Shown: piece after piece, positions 1 to 12,913 of the stretch | Layout: each line of letters begins with the position of its first letter | Numbering within the stretch: position 1 is the stretch's first letter | NCBI GenBank assembly: GCA_019914945.1 | Contig: CM034110.1 | Coordinates: forward strand, 2,299,001 to 2,363,000 | DNA from: Typha latifolia | Lineage: Eukaryota; Streptophyta; Magnoliopsida; Poales; Typhaceae | Reading direction: 5' to 3' | Length of the DNA: 64,000 nucleotides | Notes under the pieces: generated by a model | What the model was told of the DNA's origin: nothing | Seen by the model: only the letters and a program-made list of their open reading frames with translations | Databases searched by the model: none | Position numbers and translations under genes: made by a program

Positions 1-799
1 CTCTCTCTCCCCCTTTCTTCTCTCTTATCTCTCTCGTGCTTTTTTAGAAATGGAAATGGAAATGGAAATGGAGTGAGTTGGAAAAATGTGGACTCGGCAA
101 ACGAAGTCGCACAGAGGATGTCAGTCCAAAGCGTTTGAGACGAGTCAAGAGGATTTTTATTATTATTATTATTATTAAAAATGATAAGCCAGCTAAAATT
201 TAATTAAAACGGCCCCAGCAAAAGTCCTTGGGAGTTAACAAGAAGATACAACAAATTTCAGGGGGTGGGGAGCGAGGAGTGACGAGGCCCTGAGAACACA
301 AAATTAAGGAAAATAAAATTTGATAATAACTATCTGCCTTCATAAATGATGTCCAAAATAGCCTCAGGGAATCTTTTAGTTTTTCTTATAGCATTATTCA
401 TTATGCTAGAATCTAGTTCGACATCGATTAAAGCAATGTTAAGTTGGGCCCCTGAAATAGAGGCCTTTGCTGGCTTTCGCTTTTAAGGCCGAGCCCATTG
501 TGACAAGCTTGACACTAATGTGAACTAAATAAAAGAATATTTTGTTGAATTGTTTTGGCTTTCTATAATTGTCAAAGCATGTGTCATTTTTATAATTGTT
601 CTACATATTACTATATTGTTACACAATCTGAACAGAAATATAAGATTATGAACTAAATAAGTTAAAGATAATCTTCAACTAAATGTTGAGATTGATGGAG
701 GTTGGTTTACGACTTGGTTAGTTGAAGATTTTATCTCATTTACACCGCCCGGATAAGAGGAGGAACAACCATTAGTTTGTCACAAAGAAATAAGAACAG
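1..799. other. Non-coding flank with simple repeats
   Basis: No coding signal was recognised. The stretch opens with a CT-rich run, has a short GGAAAT-type hexamer repeat near 50-72 and an ATT trinucleotide run near 157-177. The rest is AT-rich. It may be the 3' end or LTR of the copia element whose RNase H lies just to the right, but no LTR boundary is visible. Confidence 0.4.
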
Positions 800-1336
800 T
801 TAAGAAAAAAAGCTTTTTGTAAAGATATTAGCATGTAGATGAGCAGTAGGAATATATCTGACACTAATTTCTTTATCTGCAACCTTCTCACGTACAAAGT
901 GAAAATCAACCTCAGTGTGGTTTGTCCAAGCTTGAAACATGGGATGTGAAGCTAATGTCAAAGCTCCAAGATTGTCACACCAAACAATAGGAGCATAAAA
1001 CAATGATATACGCAATTCCTCTTCATGAGCATACGTAGCCAATATAATTCAATAGTAACAATGGCTAAACCTTGATACTTTGCTTCCATACTGGATCATA
1101 AAACAACCATACCATACTACTTTTTGATTGACCAAGCAAGACAATTTCAAACATACACACTATAGCCCATTGTAGAGCATCAATTAGATGGATCACTTGC
1201 CAAATTTGAATCACAAAATGCCATTAAATTGTGAGAACCATGAGTAAAGAACAAACCATAATCAGGAGTACTCTTTAGTGAAGGACACATTAGTTGTCGT
1301 CCAATAAACTAATGTAGGAGAATGCATAAATTAACA
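800..1336 (-). pseudogene. Ty1/copia RNase H domain, decayed
   Basis: Read on the minus strand, this resembles the RNase H end of a copia polyprotein. From 1,336 down one sees a DYGLFFTHG block, a block aligned with the usual SDSDWAG motif but reading CDSNLAS, a STMGYSV block, and the C-terminal run HTEVDFHFVREKV...VRYIPTAHLHANIFTK. Copia RNase H normally has the SRSSAEAEYRAL segment; here it reads SSMEAKYQGL, so the acidic residue is replaced by lysine. Several stops and at least one frame change occur. The upstream reverse transcriptase is absent here; a copia RT remnant on the same strand lies about 15 kb to the right, and whether they were once one element is unknown. Confidence 0.8.
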
Positions 1337-1748
1337 TAACTAATTCACGGTATGAACAATAGCTTGCTAAATTTGAGTGCAATATTGCAAAGCTCTAATT
1401 ACTTGTCTATAAACACTTGGATCAAGAAGTGGATCACCCATGTTTGTAGAGAGTTTGGAGCTAGAGAGAAAAATAACGTTTTCAATGTGAACGGATTGGA
1501 TCAAATTACATCATGGGAATATTGGGCTCGATGAATTGAGTCTATTTATTTATCTGCTTATATAAGTTAGTTAGAGTCGGCACCTTGTGTGCCTTTTTCC
1601 TCAGGTGGAGAGAGGGGTTGTGGTGTGGTGGCCTCCCTGCTGACGACAGTGTTTGCCGACAGCCACTCCCCTTCTTCTCCTCAAAGAAGGAGGGGGTTGG
1701 GATGTAATTGGATTGGGTTAGTTTCGGCCCAATATAACTCGAGCTTAG
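1337..1748. other. Unassigned left flank of solo LTR A
   Basis: No gene was recognised. The last ~200 bases are moderately GC-rich and end in TTAG, which is repeated right after the solo LTR at 4,973-4,976. This stretch and the sequence from 4,973 were therefore probably contiguous before that insertion. Confidence 0.35.
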
Positions 1749-1770
1749 TGTAACGCCCCCGCCCGGCACG

Positions 1771-1792
1771 GGCACGTGCACGCCCACGTGCC
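1771..1792. promoter_or_regulatory. Paired G-box (CACGTG) motifs in LTR A
   Basis: Two CACGTG hexamers, 12 bp apart, lie just inside the terminus of repeat A. CACGTG is the binding core of plant bZIP and bHLH factors. The motif persists once near the equivalent end of copies D (around 16,138) and H (around 47,481) but is mutated in copy I. A function is inference only. Confidence 0.35.
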
Positions 1793-4325
1793 CACACGGC
1801 ACACGCAGCGCACGCAACAGGTCGGGCGGGGCCTGTCCCTCCCAGATACTCTCCTGTGCATACATAATCATGACATCATCAAATAAAACTTGTTAACCTA
1901 TCCATGATCACATAATCCATCACCAAATACATCATGCTATCAAAAAAACTTGTTAACATACGAATATCCAAGTTCATAATAATATACATTAAACCACTAC
2001 ATAATCTGGCAGGGCCCACACAGGCCACAACAAACCATCAAGATACAACTAAACAACTGATACACGAGTGCTATAAATTCTGATATATACTATACAAATC
2101 ATCATTCGATACAATAAGGCACAAATATAACAAACAGCGATACAACTCAATGTCTGGTTAAACTATCTTCTATACCGTCTCGCATCAATAGCTCACCTCA
2201 TCATCACTCTAAAATATCTTCTCAAGATATCTCAGGTTGCTATCACGTACTACAAATCTAAGGGGTTAGAAAAAAAATAAAGAGAGTCATGAGTAAAAGG
2301 CTCAGTGAATAGACCTTACCCCGAATCAGTGATGTCAAACAGAGAGTAAATCATATACTGGATAATATGAATCAGAAAGAGTATCATGCCATGAATGAGT
2401 ATATGAATGTATCCTCAATAATATATAAATGAAAAGTAGATAACATGTCATAACTGATAAAAGTATATATAATTCTCGACCATGAGTATACAAATCTCCG
2501 TATCATACTATCATCATAACTCTCTCTCAAATATGACACATGATGTATGCCGACCATGACCATGTTATGATATCAAATGCAATCATATATGATGAATATT
2601 GACCACTCGATAATCAGATAATCAAATGATAATGAAATCATATGCATTTCTCAACATCATAATCATCACCGACATCTCAATATAATATCGACATACTAGA
2701 CCATTGTGCACAGTCAATACCCGATACCCGATCTCAACATCATGTCCAAAGGCTCAGAGCATACTCTGCCATCCGCAAGGAGTATCTCAAATATAATCAT
2801 ACCTTGCCATCCGCTAAGGGTATCAACATCCATCCAGATCGGGCACCCTTCTAGCTGATAGAAATCTCATGAGGGTAACTCGCCACATATGCCCTAGCGA
2901 ACGGCATGTGTCCGAATGTCTGTTGCGCACACACACTAACGACCTCGGACATAAGGCCAATAGGATCGCGACCATGTCGAGCGATCAATCATCCACCAAG
3001 CGCATCCTAACCCTCGCGCCCACTCGGGTATCCTCACGCTTTCTATCAACTATCCTATCAATCACATTTCATGCTCTCTTTCTAAATGACAAATCATATG
3101 CATATATCCAGTATGATAACAAGTCAATGCATAACAGGAATTTAGGTGGAATAGGAATCAAGAGAAAATGATGCAATGTAGTCTCCAACTGTATCGTCAA
3201 CACATGCATACTCATGCTAATCTATTACATGCATACTCGTGCTAATCTATTACATGCATACTCATGCTATAGATCAACTCGGTAAACAATCATAACAGTA
3301 GAATCATCTCTGATCATCTCTATATATATTATCAATGTACTCATATTCCAAATCAGTATAATCGAATGCATGATAAATATGCTCGACTATAATCATCTCT
3401 AGATAAAATCATATAATCATGCTGGAGGCCAAAACGTGCATATACATAAATATATAATATAACCTAATTTGAGAAAGACGTCTAAGGGATAAGACTACTC
3501 ACCGTCTGATCAGAAGCTACAAACCATGCATCTCTCACGTCCGTCAGGTAACCAAGTGACACTCATCGCTAGTAAGGTCCACGGGGTTTCAAATAAGGGG
3601 GTTCGGGATTTGAAATATTTAAGTAGTATGATGTTAGCCGTTTATCTAATTAGAATTAATTCAGTTAAAATATAAAGGTTTATTATATTTAGAATCACTT
3701 TTCTTTATTTTTGATTACATAACTAGGTCTATAATATAGATACGATTCAAATATTATAATTCTTTATTATTATAAAAAGTTAGTTATAATATAAGGAGAA
3801 GAGGCATGTTTCTTTTTATATAAGAGTATTTCTAAATATATAATTATAAAATAAAATAAAAGGCTAAATAAGTATAGAGGTGGTCTAATTTTAATTAATT
3901 TTATAATTCATACACTATCTTGAATAATTAGGGACAACGCAGTCTTTACTCAATAAAATAATAAATAACTAACTAAATAAACTTAGTATTTTATTTGTTG
4001 CAGAATAATCATAAAATTAATAGAAATACTTAAAATATATATGATGAGGGTATTAGAATATAAATCTAATAATTATAATTTACAAATCTATCTATTAATC
4101 TAGTAGATATGTAAATAAATAAATAAATATAAGTATTACCTATATTTATACCTAATTAATCATTAATTATAAAAATTATCATTAATAAAATTATATTGAA
4201 GGATATATAATATTATTAAAATAGTTAATGTCCAAATAATCTATTTGCATTAATTAAGAAGAAGAATACCTAAATAAATAACATAAATAAACTAATTAGT
4301 TAATAAATTAATTACATCGCCATCG

Positions 4326-4376
4326 GTGTTGGGCTCGGGCCAAAGATGCCGCTATAGTCCGGGCCGCGCCCAACAC
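4326..4376. repeat. Conserved inverted repeat (hairpin) in LTR A
   Basis: GTGTTGGGC (4,326-4,334) and GCCCAACAC (4,368-4,376) form a perfect 9-bp inverted repeat with a 33-bp loop. In the other copies of this family the same arms sit almost back to back, so the loop is expanded here. It lies at the junction of the AT-rich body and the purine-rich block. Confidence 0.6.
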
Positions 4377-4586
4377 TGTGCAGAAAGAAAGAGGAGGAGC
4401 TGAGGAAGAAGGAGAAAAAGAAAGAAAGAAAGAAAGAAAGAAAGAAGAAGAAGAAGAGAAGAGGAAGAGAAGAAAGAGATGAGGTGAGGGAGGAGGTTGC
4501 GGACCCGGGCCGGAGGGGAGGGCACCGGCCGCTGCTGGCCAGCCAGCGGCCGGCGCCGGCAGCTCGGCTCCGATGATCCCAACCTC

Positions 4587-4588
<2 letters not shown>

Positions 4589-4667
<79 letters not shown>

Positions 4668-4758
4668 AAAGAGAGGGGGAGTGAGAGATCTTGCCGGCGG
4701 CGGCGGCGGCTCTAGGGAAGGTGCCGGTATAGATAGAGAGAGTAGAGTGAGAGGGTGG

Positions 4759-4812
<54 letters not shown>
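4589..4812. repeat. GA/CT microsatellite tracts in LTR A
   Basis: Two long GAGAGA tracts (about 4,589-4,663 and 4,761-4,812) flank a GC-rich spacer. Equivalent tracts occur in copies I (about 30,690-30,752) and H (about 44,407-44,457). Long serine/leucine or arginine/glutamate open frames here are by-products of the dinucleotide repeat and are not genes. Confidence 0.8.
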
Positions 4813-4815
<3 letters not shown>

Positions 4816-4972
4816 AGAGAGAGAGAGAAGGCGGTGGAGGAGGCACGTGGCGCCCCACCAAGCTGTATGAGCAGCTGGCATGGGCACGAGGCCGGCCACA
4901 GTGTGGCCGGTCGCGTCGTACCCATGAATTTTTTTTTTTTTTTTGTTTTTTTTTTGGGATTGGGTTGTTACA

Positions 4973-6760
4973 TTAGGTTGGACTATTACCCAACCCAAGT
5001 GGTTATCTTGGATAATGTTGGGCTTTAGGCCTAAGCTTGGTGGGTTAGTATTATGATATTTAGATTTGTTGTAGCCCAACCCATTGCTTTGGGCCTTGGG
5101 CCGGCCCTAGTGGTTTAATTATTTTTTAAATATGATAATTTATTTTATCCTTTTTCTTTAATTATCGTTGTCAAACTTGGGCATTAATTAGTAATCATCT
5201 TTGGAGAGTAGTTTTGTGTATAATATTTGTTGTAAATCTAGTTTAACAAATTAGACTCTATGGACCATTACTAATTGCTTCTAATGAAGATTTAGCTCTA
5301 ATTAAATTTAGTTAATAATATTAAATATGCTTTTATATTCAATGAAGTAAGTTAATTAAATGGTGTCTATTTTATTTACTTTAAGTCGACAGAAATGAGT
5401 GGAACAATAAATATAATGATAATTATATTAATAACCCCTTAATATTGTGTAAGATTGTCATAATTAATATACTAGCTCTATCTAATTAATAAATGTAAGA
5501 ATTCTTAGGTGAACCTACTTAAACCTGTAATAGTTTCCAGTATGATTATTTAATTAATTAAGGGCACGTGTGATTATATTTTTATTACTTTTATTATCGA
5601 TGTAGATTAAGTATCATGCAAGGATAACATTGTGGTGCAATTGAAGTTAATTAACTTGGAAACAATATTAGACAAGTGAAATTCAAATAGTGTAATATTG
5701 AAGTGATATTTAATTTTATGATTTCATAACATTCATATCATACACGTGCAAATATTTATTAACTGTTCAACATAATTATATTTATTTTATTATTTTATAG
5801 TTATTTGATTTATTATTTGAGCATTCCTAAGTATAATAACTTTGATATGCAAATCATATGATTGATGATGTTTATCACTACACCACTTGCACGTATCACA
5901 ACGTAGTTAAATCTTGACTAGGCAGTTCTCTCAACTCACTCAGCTTGGGGTTAAAAGTGAGATGTATTATATGGTACTTATGTTATTAGCAGCCTATGCC
6001 TAAGGTTGTTGGCCTGGGGCATTCAGTTGATCACACTGTCTTATTGGAGACTAAACACTATGTAATATGAAACTATGATTGAGAGGTAAGGTCATAAACT
6101 TAGTAGTATACGATGATGTAAGGTCAGCATCTATGATCTATGTGCTCTTGATTACATTATGTGCAATATTTTCACTGTGGGTGATGATGATGATGATGAT
6201 AAAGATAGGGGTGTAGACTCACGACTGAGGTCCTTAATCTAATAATCATAAATAATCGGTTATAAGATATGTATGAGCATTATTACCGCTAGATCTCTAT
6301 CCCTCAAAATATGAGATAATGTACGAGCATATATATATATATATATATTATGCTTATTATGTAGTGGATAGCTCTATCAACATATAATGATAATTCATGG
6401 CTATGGTTCTATATGAGCTTGAGAAAAATGATTTAATAATTTGAATGATGCATTTCATGTGTTCATATGAGCTATAGATGTGGACGAGAATGTATCATTC
6501 TTTACACTACTTTTATACTACAGAAGTGTATACTTGCTAAACTTTATGCTCACTATCTTTAGGTAAAAATATTTTTAGATTAATAAGATGACCTCGAATC
6601 CATAGAAAAGCTGGCGAAGATTTATTTATAATATATTTTACTTATTTTATTATTGTAAAATAAGTTAGATAGATTGTAGCCTCTGTGTAGACATTTGTTT
6701 TGTTAAAGTGTATGAATATATATTTTAGAACTCATTGTGACCTATGATATAAACTTCTTT
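4973..6760. other. AT-rich sequence between LTR copies A and D
   Basis: No gene was recognised. The stretch contains a TTGGGCTTTAGGCC-type segment near 5,020, a GAT trinucleotide run near 6,183-6,202 and an AT run near 6,330-6,348. General composition resembles the LTR-like repeats next to it, so it may belong to another long LTR, but no termini are visible. It ends in TCTTT, the left TSD of copy D. Confidence 0.35.
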
Positions 6761-6991
6761 TGTAACAATCTATCCCTTAAAAGAAATTGTGTGGCACGAC
6801 GTGGCCGGCTACAATGTGGCCGACCTCGTGCCATGCTAGGGTGGCGCAGGCTAGGGTGCCGCACACCCCGAGCTGCTGGCTCGACCAACTAGGCCGATTC
6901 AGCTAGCTCCGGTGGGCCCGCCAGCGCCACAGCCGCAGTGTCAACATTCCCACCGCCTCTCTCTCTCCCTTTAAATTTCTCTCTCTCTCTC

Positions 6992-8056
6992 TAATACGAA
7001 TCAGATTAAATCGGATCACATCAAAAAGAGATTAGGTTCAATGGATTTAGTCTAATTATCTTATTTGGTTATTTGGTTTAATTAGAGTCTTAGTATGTTA
7101 GGATTTTATTTAATTACCTAAATCTAGCTCTCCGTAGTTTCGGAAAACTTTTCGTAGAATATTCTACACATATCCAAATAATATCAAACTAGTTGAATAA
7201 GGTCGTCAACCTGCAGATCTACAATGATATTCATTACTTCTCCAGATTTGAAATCTATCAGCGATAAAATGAAAGATTAATCCGAGAGTTAATCCAAGAA
7301 GATAAGAAAGACTAGTTTAATTGGTTTGTTAGAGTTTTAACTTAGTTGTTAATTTATTAGGATTTATTTGAGTTGTTCAATTTAGTTTATGAGTCCCTAG
7401 GATGAGCCTCTATATATATGTGGAGAAAACCCTAATTGAGTAGGAAGAAGAATGCTATTGGATTATTGATTTCTTGCCTCCTATCTTCTGTTGACTTCTC
7501 CCTCTTCCCTTTTCCCTCTTCATCATCCTTCCACCTCTACCATTGGCAAGGTTTCTCCTAACTTCTAATCTCCCTCATCTGTCGAGTCACCCTTCTTCTT
7601 TGAAATCTTGACCACTTCATTCCCTTCATCTATAATAATCACATCTACCATCCACCTTCATCTCCATACCCATCCATAACCCTAACATCCACTCCACCCG
7701 TCACCCGTCACCACCACCATCACCCATGTTATTATGTATTTTCGTCTCTTCTATAGTCCTAATCTGCAAAGGGCGTAAATACGAAATTATAGATAAAGAA
7801 ATTATGGATCTAACCAAATTGGTTTTATAATTTTCGACTAACAGGAGAATATCTAACGAATATTTTCTTACAATTGTGCAGACTGATTCCTGTAATACAT
7901 TCAAATCTTGAAGGAATCGTTGCATAGCCTATCTTTCGTTCGAGATCCTATCAATTTGGTATCAGAGTCTATCAATTTGGTATTATAACCCATCAATTGG
8001 TATCAGAGCTTATCAAATTGGTATCGAAGCCCATCAATTGGTATGATAGCTTATCA
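6992..8056 (+). mobile_element. Chromovirus LTR with terminal PBS array inside D
   Basis: This insertion starts TAATACGAATCAG and ends TTATCA. It separates two CT-rich stretches of copy D that are continuous in other copies. Flanks CTCTC (6,987-6,991) and CTCAC (8,057-8,061) could be a degenerate TSD, but the microsatellite context makes that weak. The right half matches the LTR of element E (downstream U5 segment with GCGTAAATACG and TTGGTATCAGAG). The left half is diverged and lacks the TTCGAA palindrome block. No gag or pol is present. Its right terminus is not the ordinary LTR end but the last unit of a five-copy PBS array. Confidence 0.65.
7951..8056 (+). repeat. Five-unit tRNA-iMet PBS array
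   Basis: Five tandem PBS-like units have GGTAT cores at 7,958, 7,979, 7,999, 8,020 and 8,040, a 20-21 bp period. Each unit is TATCA plus AATTTGGTATCAGAGY or a decayed version. TGGTATCAGAGC is the well-known complement of the 3' end of plant initiator-Met tRNA. Units 1 and 3 are nearly canonical; the others are mutated. The array ends TTATCA directly at the insertion boundary. Confidence 0.8.
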
Positions 8057-8435
8057 CTCACTCTCTCTCTCTCTCTTTCTTGATCTCTCGATCTCTCCCC
8101 CCTCTCTCTCTCATCCTCTTGCTGACGCGGCCTACTGCCGCCGTCATCGCCGTCGAGGTGAGCTCTTCTCCCTACTCCTCTTCCTTTCTCTTTCTCTTCT
8201 CTCTCTCCCTCTCTCTCGCCCTCTCTGGTTTCTTGCTGTGGGCTTGGGCTCGCCAAAGCCGAGCCGCCGGTGAGAGATCGGCCATTAGTTGGCCACCAAT
8301 GGTCGGTGCCCTCCTTGCTGGCGCCGGTCCTCCTCCTCCCTTCCTTTCCTTTGTACCTCTTTTCTCTCATTTTTCTTTCTTCTTTGTTCTTTCTTCCTTT
8401 TCTTTTCTTCTTCTTCGGTTCCTCTTTCATGGCTG

Positions 8436-8466
8436 CTATAGTGCTGGGCTCGGCCCATCACTATAG
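8436..8466. repeat. Conserved hairpin in copy D
   Basis: The arms CTATAGTG (8,436-8,443) and CACTATAG (8,459-8,466) enclose TGGGC/GCCCA, giving a nearly perfect inverted repeat. It is the same element as at 4,326, 11,379, 14,911, 30,241 and 44,866. Confidence 0.65.
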
Positions 8467-11277
8467 CAGACTGTGCACTGTAGTAAAGATTTCTTTTCTT
8501 CTCCTTTCTATTAATTATTTAATTTATTTTCTAATGTTAAGGTAAATTAGTTTATTTAGATAATTAATTATATTGATAATTTACACTCACTAGTATAATT
8601 ATTAGCTAATTAATAATTTAGTAATTATAATTATAATATTTGCATATAAATTTTCTTTATGATTTAGTTATTATTTATTAGATCAATTCATGTAGCCTTA
8701 TTAATAATAATCTTATATTTATATTTATATTTATATTTTATATAACTATTTTAGCATCTTATTATTGTCTACTACTTTGTATAAAATGAAATACTAAGCT
8801 TGCATATTATTTTTGCATAATAGAATAATGACTATTTTACATATAATTTATGATTAATTAAATAAGAGTAAGCATTGCAAAATAATTAGTAATAAGATTA
8901 TATTTATAACTTTATTTTTATAAATCTTATATATGGTCGTTTTTAGTTATTTACAAAAGGAGATAAATTACTTTATACTTATTCTATAATTAACAAACTA
9001 GGACTTTTATTAAATAAATATAAATTATGGTAATAGCATATTAATATTATCACAATTAAATTTATCATATGAATCTAATTAATTTTAAATTTAATAAACT
9101 ATCATATTTTACTCGAACTGATTACAATTAGAGAAACGACTAACTTTATATTACCTAAATATTTTCAGATCCCAAACCTCTTATTTGAAACCCCGTGGAC
9201 CTTGCTAGCGATGAGTTGTTACTTAGTTGATTGACGAATGTGAGGGATACGTGATTTGTATCTTTTGATCAGATGTGAGTAATCTTATCCCCTAGAAGCC
9301 TTTCTTACCACCTATATTCCTAATATGCATGACTTGTTATAGTACTGGATATATGCATATGATCTATTATATAGAAGAAAATATATAAATCTCATTGATA
9401 GAAAAGTTAATAGAAAAAGCATGTGGGTACCCGGGTAGGCGCCAAGGTTAAGGGTGCATGGATTGATGATTATGGTCGCTGATATGCGATATATCATGGC
9501 CCACGTCTGAGGTCAATTGAGTATGTGTGCACAGATAATCGGGCACCTATCGTTCGCTAGGGCATGTGTGTGGTGAGTTACCCTCATGTGATTTCTATTA
9601 ACTAGTGGGGTTGTAACGCCCACGCCCACGCGCCCACACAGCACGCGCGGCGCATGCAATAGGACGGGCAAGGCTCATCACACACAAATACACTCCCGTG
9701 CATATATAGTAATAACATCATCAAATAATACCTATTAATATATCTATGTCCAAGTCCACAATAATATATATTAGATCGCTACCTAATCTGGCAAGACCTA
9801 CACAGGCCACAACAAACCATCAAGATATAACTAAACAACTGATACACGAGTACACTATAATCTAACATATATTATACAAATCATCGTCTGATATAATAAA
9901 GTACAAATATAACAAACAACGATACAACTCAATTTCTATACAAACTATCATCTATATCATCTCGCACCTATATCTCACCTTATCAATCTAAAATATCTTC
10001 TCGGGATATCTCAAGTCACTATCACATAACACATATCTGAGAGGGTTAGAAAATAAATAAAGAGTCATGAGCATAAGACTCAGTGAATAGACCTTACCCT
10101 GAATTAGTGATGTCAAACAAAGAGTAAACCATGTACTGGATAATATGAATCAAAAAGAGCATCATATCGTAAATGAGTATATTAATGTATTCTCAATAAT
10201 ATATAAATAAAAAGTAGATAATATGTCATAACTAATAAAAGTATATAATCATCGATAATGAATAAATAAATTTTCATGTCATACTATCATCATAACTCTC
10301 TCTCAAATATGACACATGATGCATGCCGACCATGACCATGCTATGATATCAAATGCAACCATATATGATGTCTATTGACCACTCGATAATCATGTAATCA
10401 GATAATAATAAAATTATATGTATTTCTCAATATCTCAATCATCAATGTCATCTCTATATGTCATCATCATACTAGACCGTTATGCACAGTCAACACCCGG
10501 TACCCGATCTCAACATCATGTTCAAAGGCTCAGAGCATACTCCACCACCCGCAAGTGTATCTCAAATATAACATACCCCGCCATTCACTAGGGTATCAAC
10601 ATCCATCCAGACGGGCACTCTCTTAGCTGATAGAAACCTCATGAGGATAACTCGTCACATATGCTCTCGCGAACGGCATGTGTCCGAATGTCTGCTACGT
10701 ACACAAACTAATGACCTCGGACGTAAGGCCAACAGGATCGCGACTATGTCGAGCGATCAATCATCCACCAAGTGTGTCCTAACCCTCGTGCCCACTCGGG
10801 TATCCTCATACTTATTATCAACTATTTTATCAATCACATTTCATACTTTGTGTAACAACCCAACCTTAAAAAAAAATCTATTGCATGGCACGACATGCAT
10901 GCAATGGTAGGAGGGGAGGGCGCCACGCGCCCCAACCATCGGCCCGGCTAACCTGGCCGGACCAGTTAGCGCGGTGGGCCCCGTCACCGCCTCTTGAGCC
11001 TCTCTCTATCTTTCAGTCTTTCTCTCTCTCCTCCTTCCCTCAAACTCTCTCTCTTAAACTTTCTTCTCTTTTTTCCTCATGCCGCCGCCGGCGTGCCGCC
11101 ACCAGGGTAAGTCTCTCTCTCTCTCTCTTTCTCTCTCTCCTCTCTTTCTCTTGCCCTTGGGCTCGGGCTCGCCGGAGTCGAGCCGCTGGTGAGAGGTCGT
11201 CCGCTGGATGGCCACCAGCGGCCGATGCCCTCCCCGCCGGCCTGGGTCCGCAACCCCCTCCCTCACCTTCTCTCTTT

Positions 11278-11308
<31 letters not shown>

Positions 11309-11378
11309 TTTCTTATTTCTTATTTCTTCTTCCTTTTTCCTTTCTTCTCCCTTAGCTCTCCTCCTCCTCTTTCTGCAT

Positions 11379-11402
11379 AGTGCTGGGCTCGACCCAGCAC
11401 TA
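11379..11402. repeat. Conserved hairpin in copy C
   Basis: AGTGCTGGG and CCCAGCACT form a perfect 9-bp inverted repeat around a CTCGA loop. The position matches the hairpins of the sister copies. Confidence 0.7.
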
Positions 11403-12678
11403 TAGCAAAGCATTGGTGGCATTATTTATTTATTTATTTGTTTTATTTTAATTTTGTTTATTTATTTAGTTAAGTATTGCTTTCTTAATTAATGTAGATA
11501 ACTTATTTAGACATTAATTATTTTAATAATAATGTATATTCTTCAACATGATGATTATTAATTATAATTAGTATAATTAATGATTAACTAGGTTATAAAC
11601 TATTATGCATAAATATAGGTAATACTTATATTTATTTAATTATGTATTTATATTTCTATTAGATTAATAGATAGTGTTGTAAATTATAATTATTAGATTT
11701 ATGTACTGATATTCATAATATATGCATTTTAAGTAATCTTAACAATTCATTATATACTATCGTGTGTAGAATAAGATACTAGTCTTATTAATTAATTAAT
11801 TATTTTGCATAATTAAGTAAATACTATATAACTTCTGATCAATCAAGATAGAGTAAGAATTATAAAATTTATTATAAAATAGATCTTGTCTATACGTATA
11901 TCTTATTTATAATTATTTAGCTTTTATTTTATAATTACATATTTAGAATATTTTAAATAGAAAGAAACAAACCTTTCTCCTTATGTTATAACTAGCATTT
12001 TATGATAATAATATAATTATAGTGTTTGAATCGTATCTATAATATAGATTTAATTATATAATCAAAATAAAAAGAAGTGATTCTAAACCTAATAAACCTT
12101 TATATTTTACTTGAATCAATTCTAATTAGATAAACAACTAACTTTATTCTACTTAAATATTTTCAGATTCCGAACCCCTTATTTAAGACCTCGTGGACTT
12201 TGCTAGTGATGAGTTGTCACTCAATTGATTGGTGGATATGAGGGATACATGGTTTGCATCTTCTGATCAAGTGTGAGTAGTCTTATCCCCTATACGCCTT
12301 TCTCAAATTAGGATATATTATATATTATGCACATGCATGTTTTGGCCTCCAGCGTGATTATATGACTTTATCTAGAGATGATTTTAGTTAAGCATATTTT
12401 ATCATACATTTGATTAGGCTGATCTAAGATATGAGTACATTGGTGATATATAGAGATGATTGGAGATGATTATATTGTTATAATTTTATACCGAGATGAT
12501 CTCTAGCATGAGTGTGCATGTGATAGACTAGTAGGAGTATGCATGTGTTAGATATATAGTTGGAGTCTGCATTACATCATTTTTCTCTTGGCTTCATGTA
12601 TAGGAAATTATAAAATTGCATGTGGATGTGATGCGATGTGATGGTTGGAACGGTATCTAGTCCGAACTGGTACTAGAC

Positions 12679-12913
12679 ATACTGTTAGCGTATGGCAGAG
12701 TATGGTGATGGCTGATGGTTGTACTCTTAGCGTATGATAGGGTACAACTATCATTGATATACCCTTAGCATATGACAGGGTATGATTACTTTCTTCTGAG
12801 ATACCCTTAGCGTATGGCATGGTATGATTTATCTACAAAGATACTCTTAGCGTATGGCAGGGTATGATTTATTTGTAGAGATACTCTTAGCGTATGATAG
12901 GGTATGCTCTGAG
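12679..12913. repeat. Six-unit minisatellite in copy C
   Basis: About six tandem units of roughly 36-43 bp each contain CTTAGCGTATG followed by CAGGGTATG (with variants). Copies A, B, H and I carry about two equivalent units and D one (near 15,595), so this is a copy-specific expansion of an existing repeat. Confidence 0.75.

Larger units (their letters stand above)
1749..4972 (+). mobile_element. Solo-LTR-like repeat A of the ~3 kb TGTAAC family
   Basis: A 3,224-bp unit begins TGTAACGCCCCCGCCCGG and ends GGGATTGGGTTGTTACA. TG...CA ends with a short inverted repeat (TGTAAC/GTTACA) and flanking TTAG direct repeats (1,745-1,748; 4,973-4,976) fit an integrated LTR. There are no internal direct copies, gag or pol, so it is called a solo LTR. 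Plus orientation is defined arbitrarily as the TGTAACGCC end on the left. Parts in order: GC-rich end with two CACGTG motifs (1,773-1,778; 1,785-1,790), AT-rich body, a 9-bp-stem inverted repeat (4,326-4,376), a GAA-rich stretch, a GC-rich block, GA microsatellites and a T-rich tail. Very long LTRs with similar ends are known in plant chromoviruses such as the Tekay/Del group; that assignment is inference. A DNA transposon is less likely given the ~5-bp TSDs of the other copies. Confidence 0.75.

Noticed and set aside
1749..4972. The ~3 kb repeat as a DNA transposon with terminal inverted repeats
   Set aside because: Inverted similarity is limited to about 6-10 bp, TSDs are 5 bp and ends are TG...CA, which fits an LTR better. 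Not fully excluded.
4312..5079. 255-codon minus-strand open frame rich in Ser-Leu
   Set aside because: It is a by-product of CT/GA microsatellites and TTC runs in solo LTR A; it has no domain and equivalent frames elsewhere differ in phase.
7951..8056. Possible tRNA gene fragments from repeated TGGTATCAGAGC
   Set aside because: Only the 3' tRNA-complementary sequence is present, next to LTR ends; no cloverleaf arms, so these are primer-binding sites.
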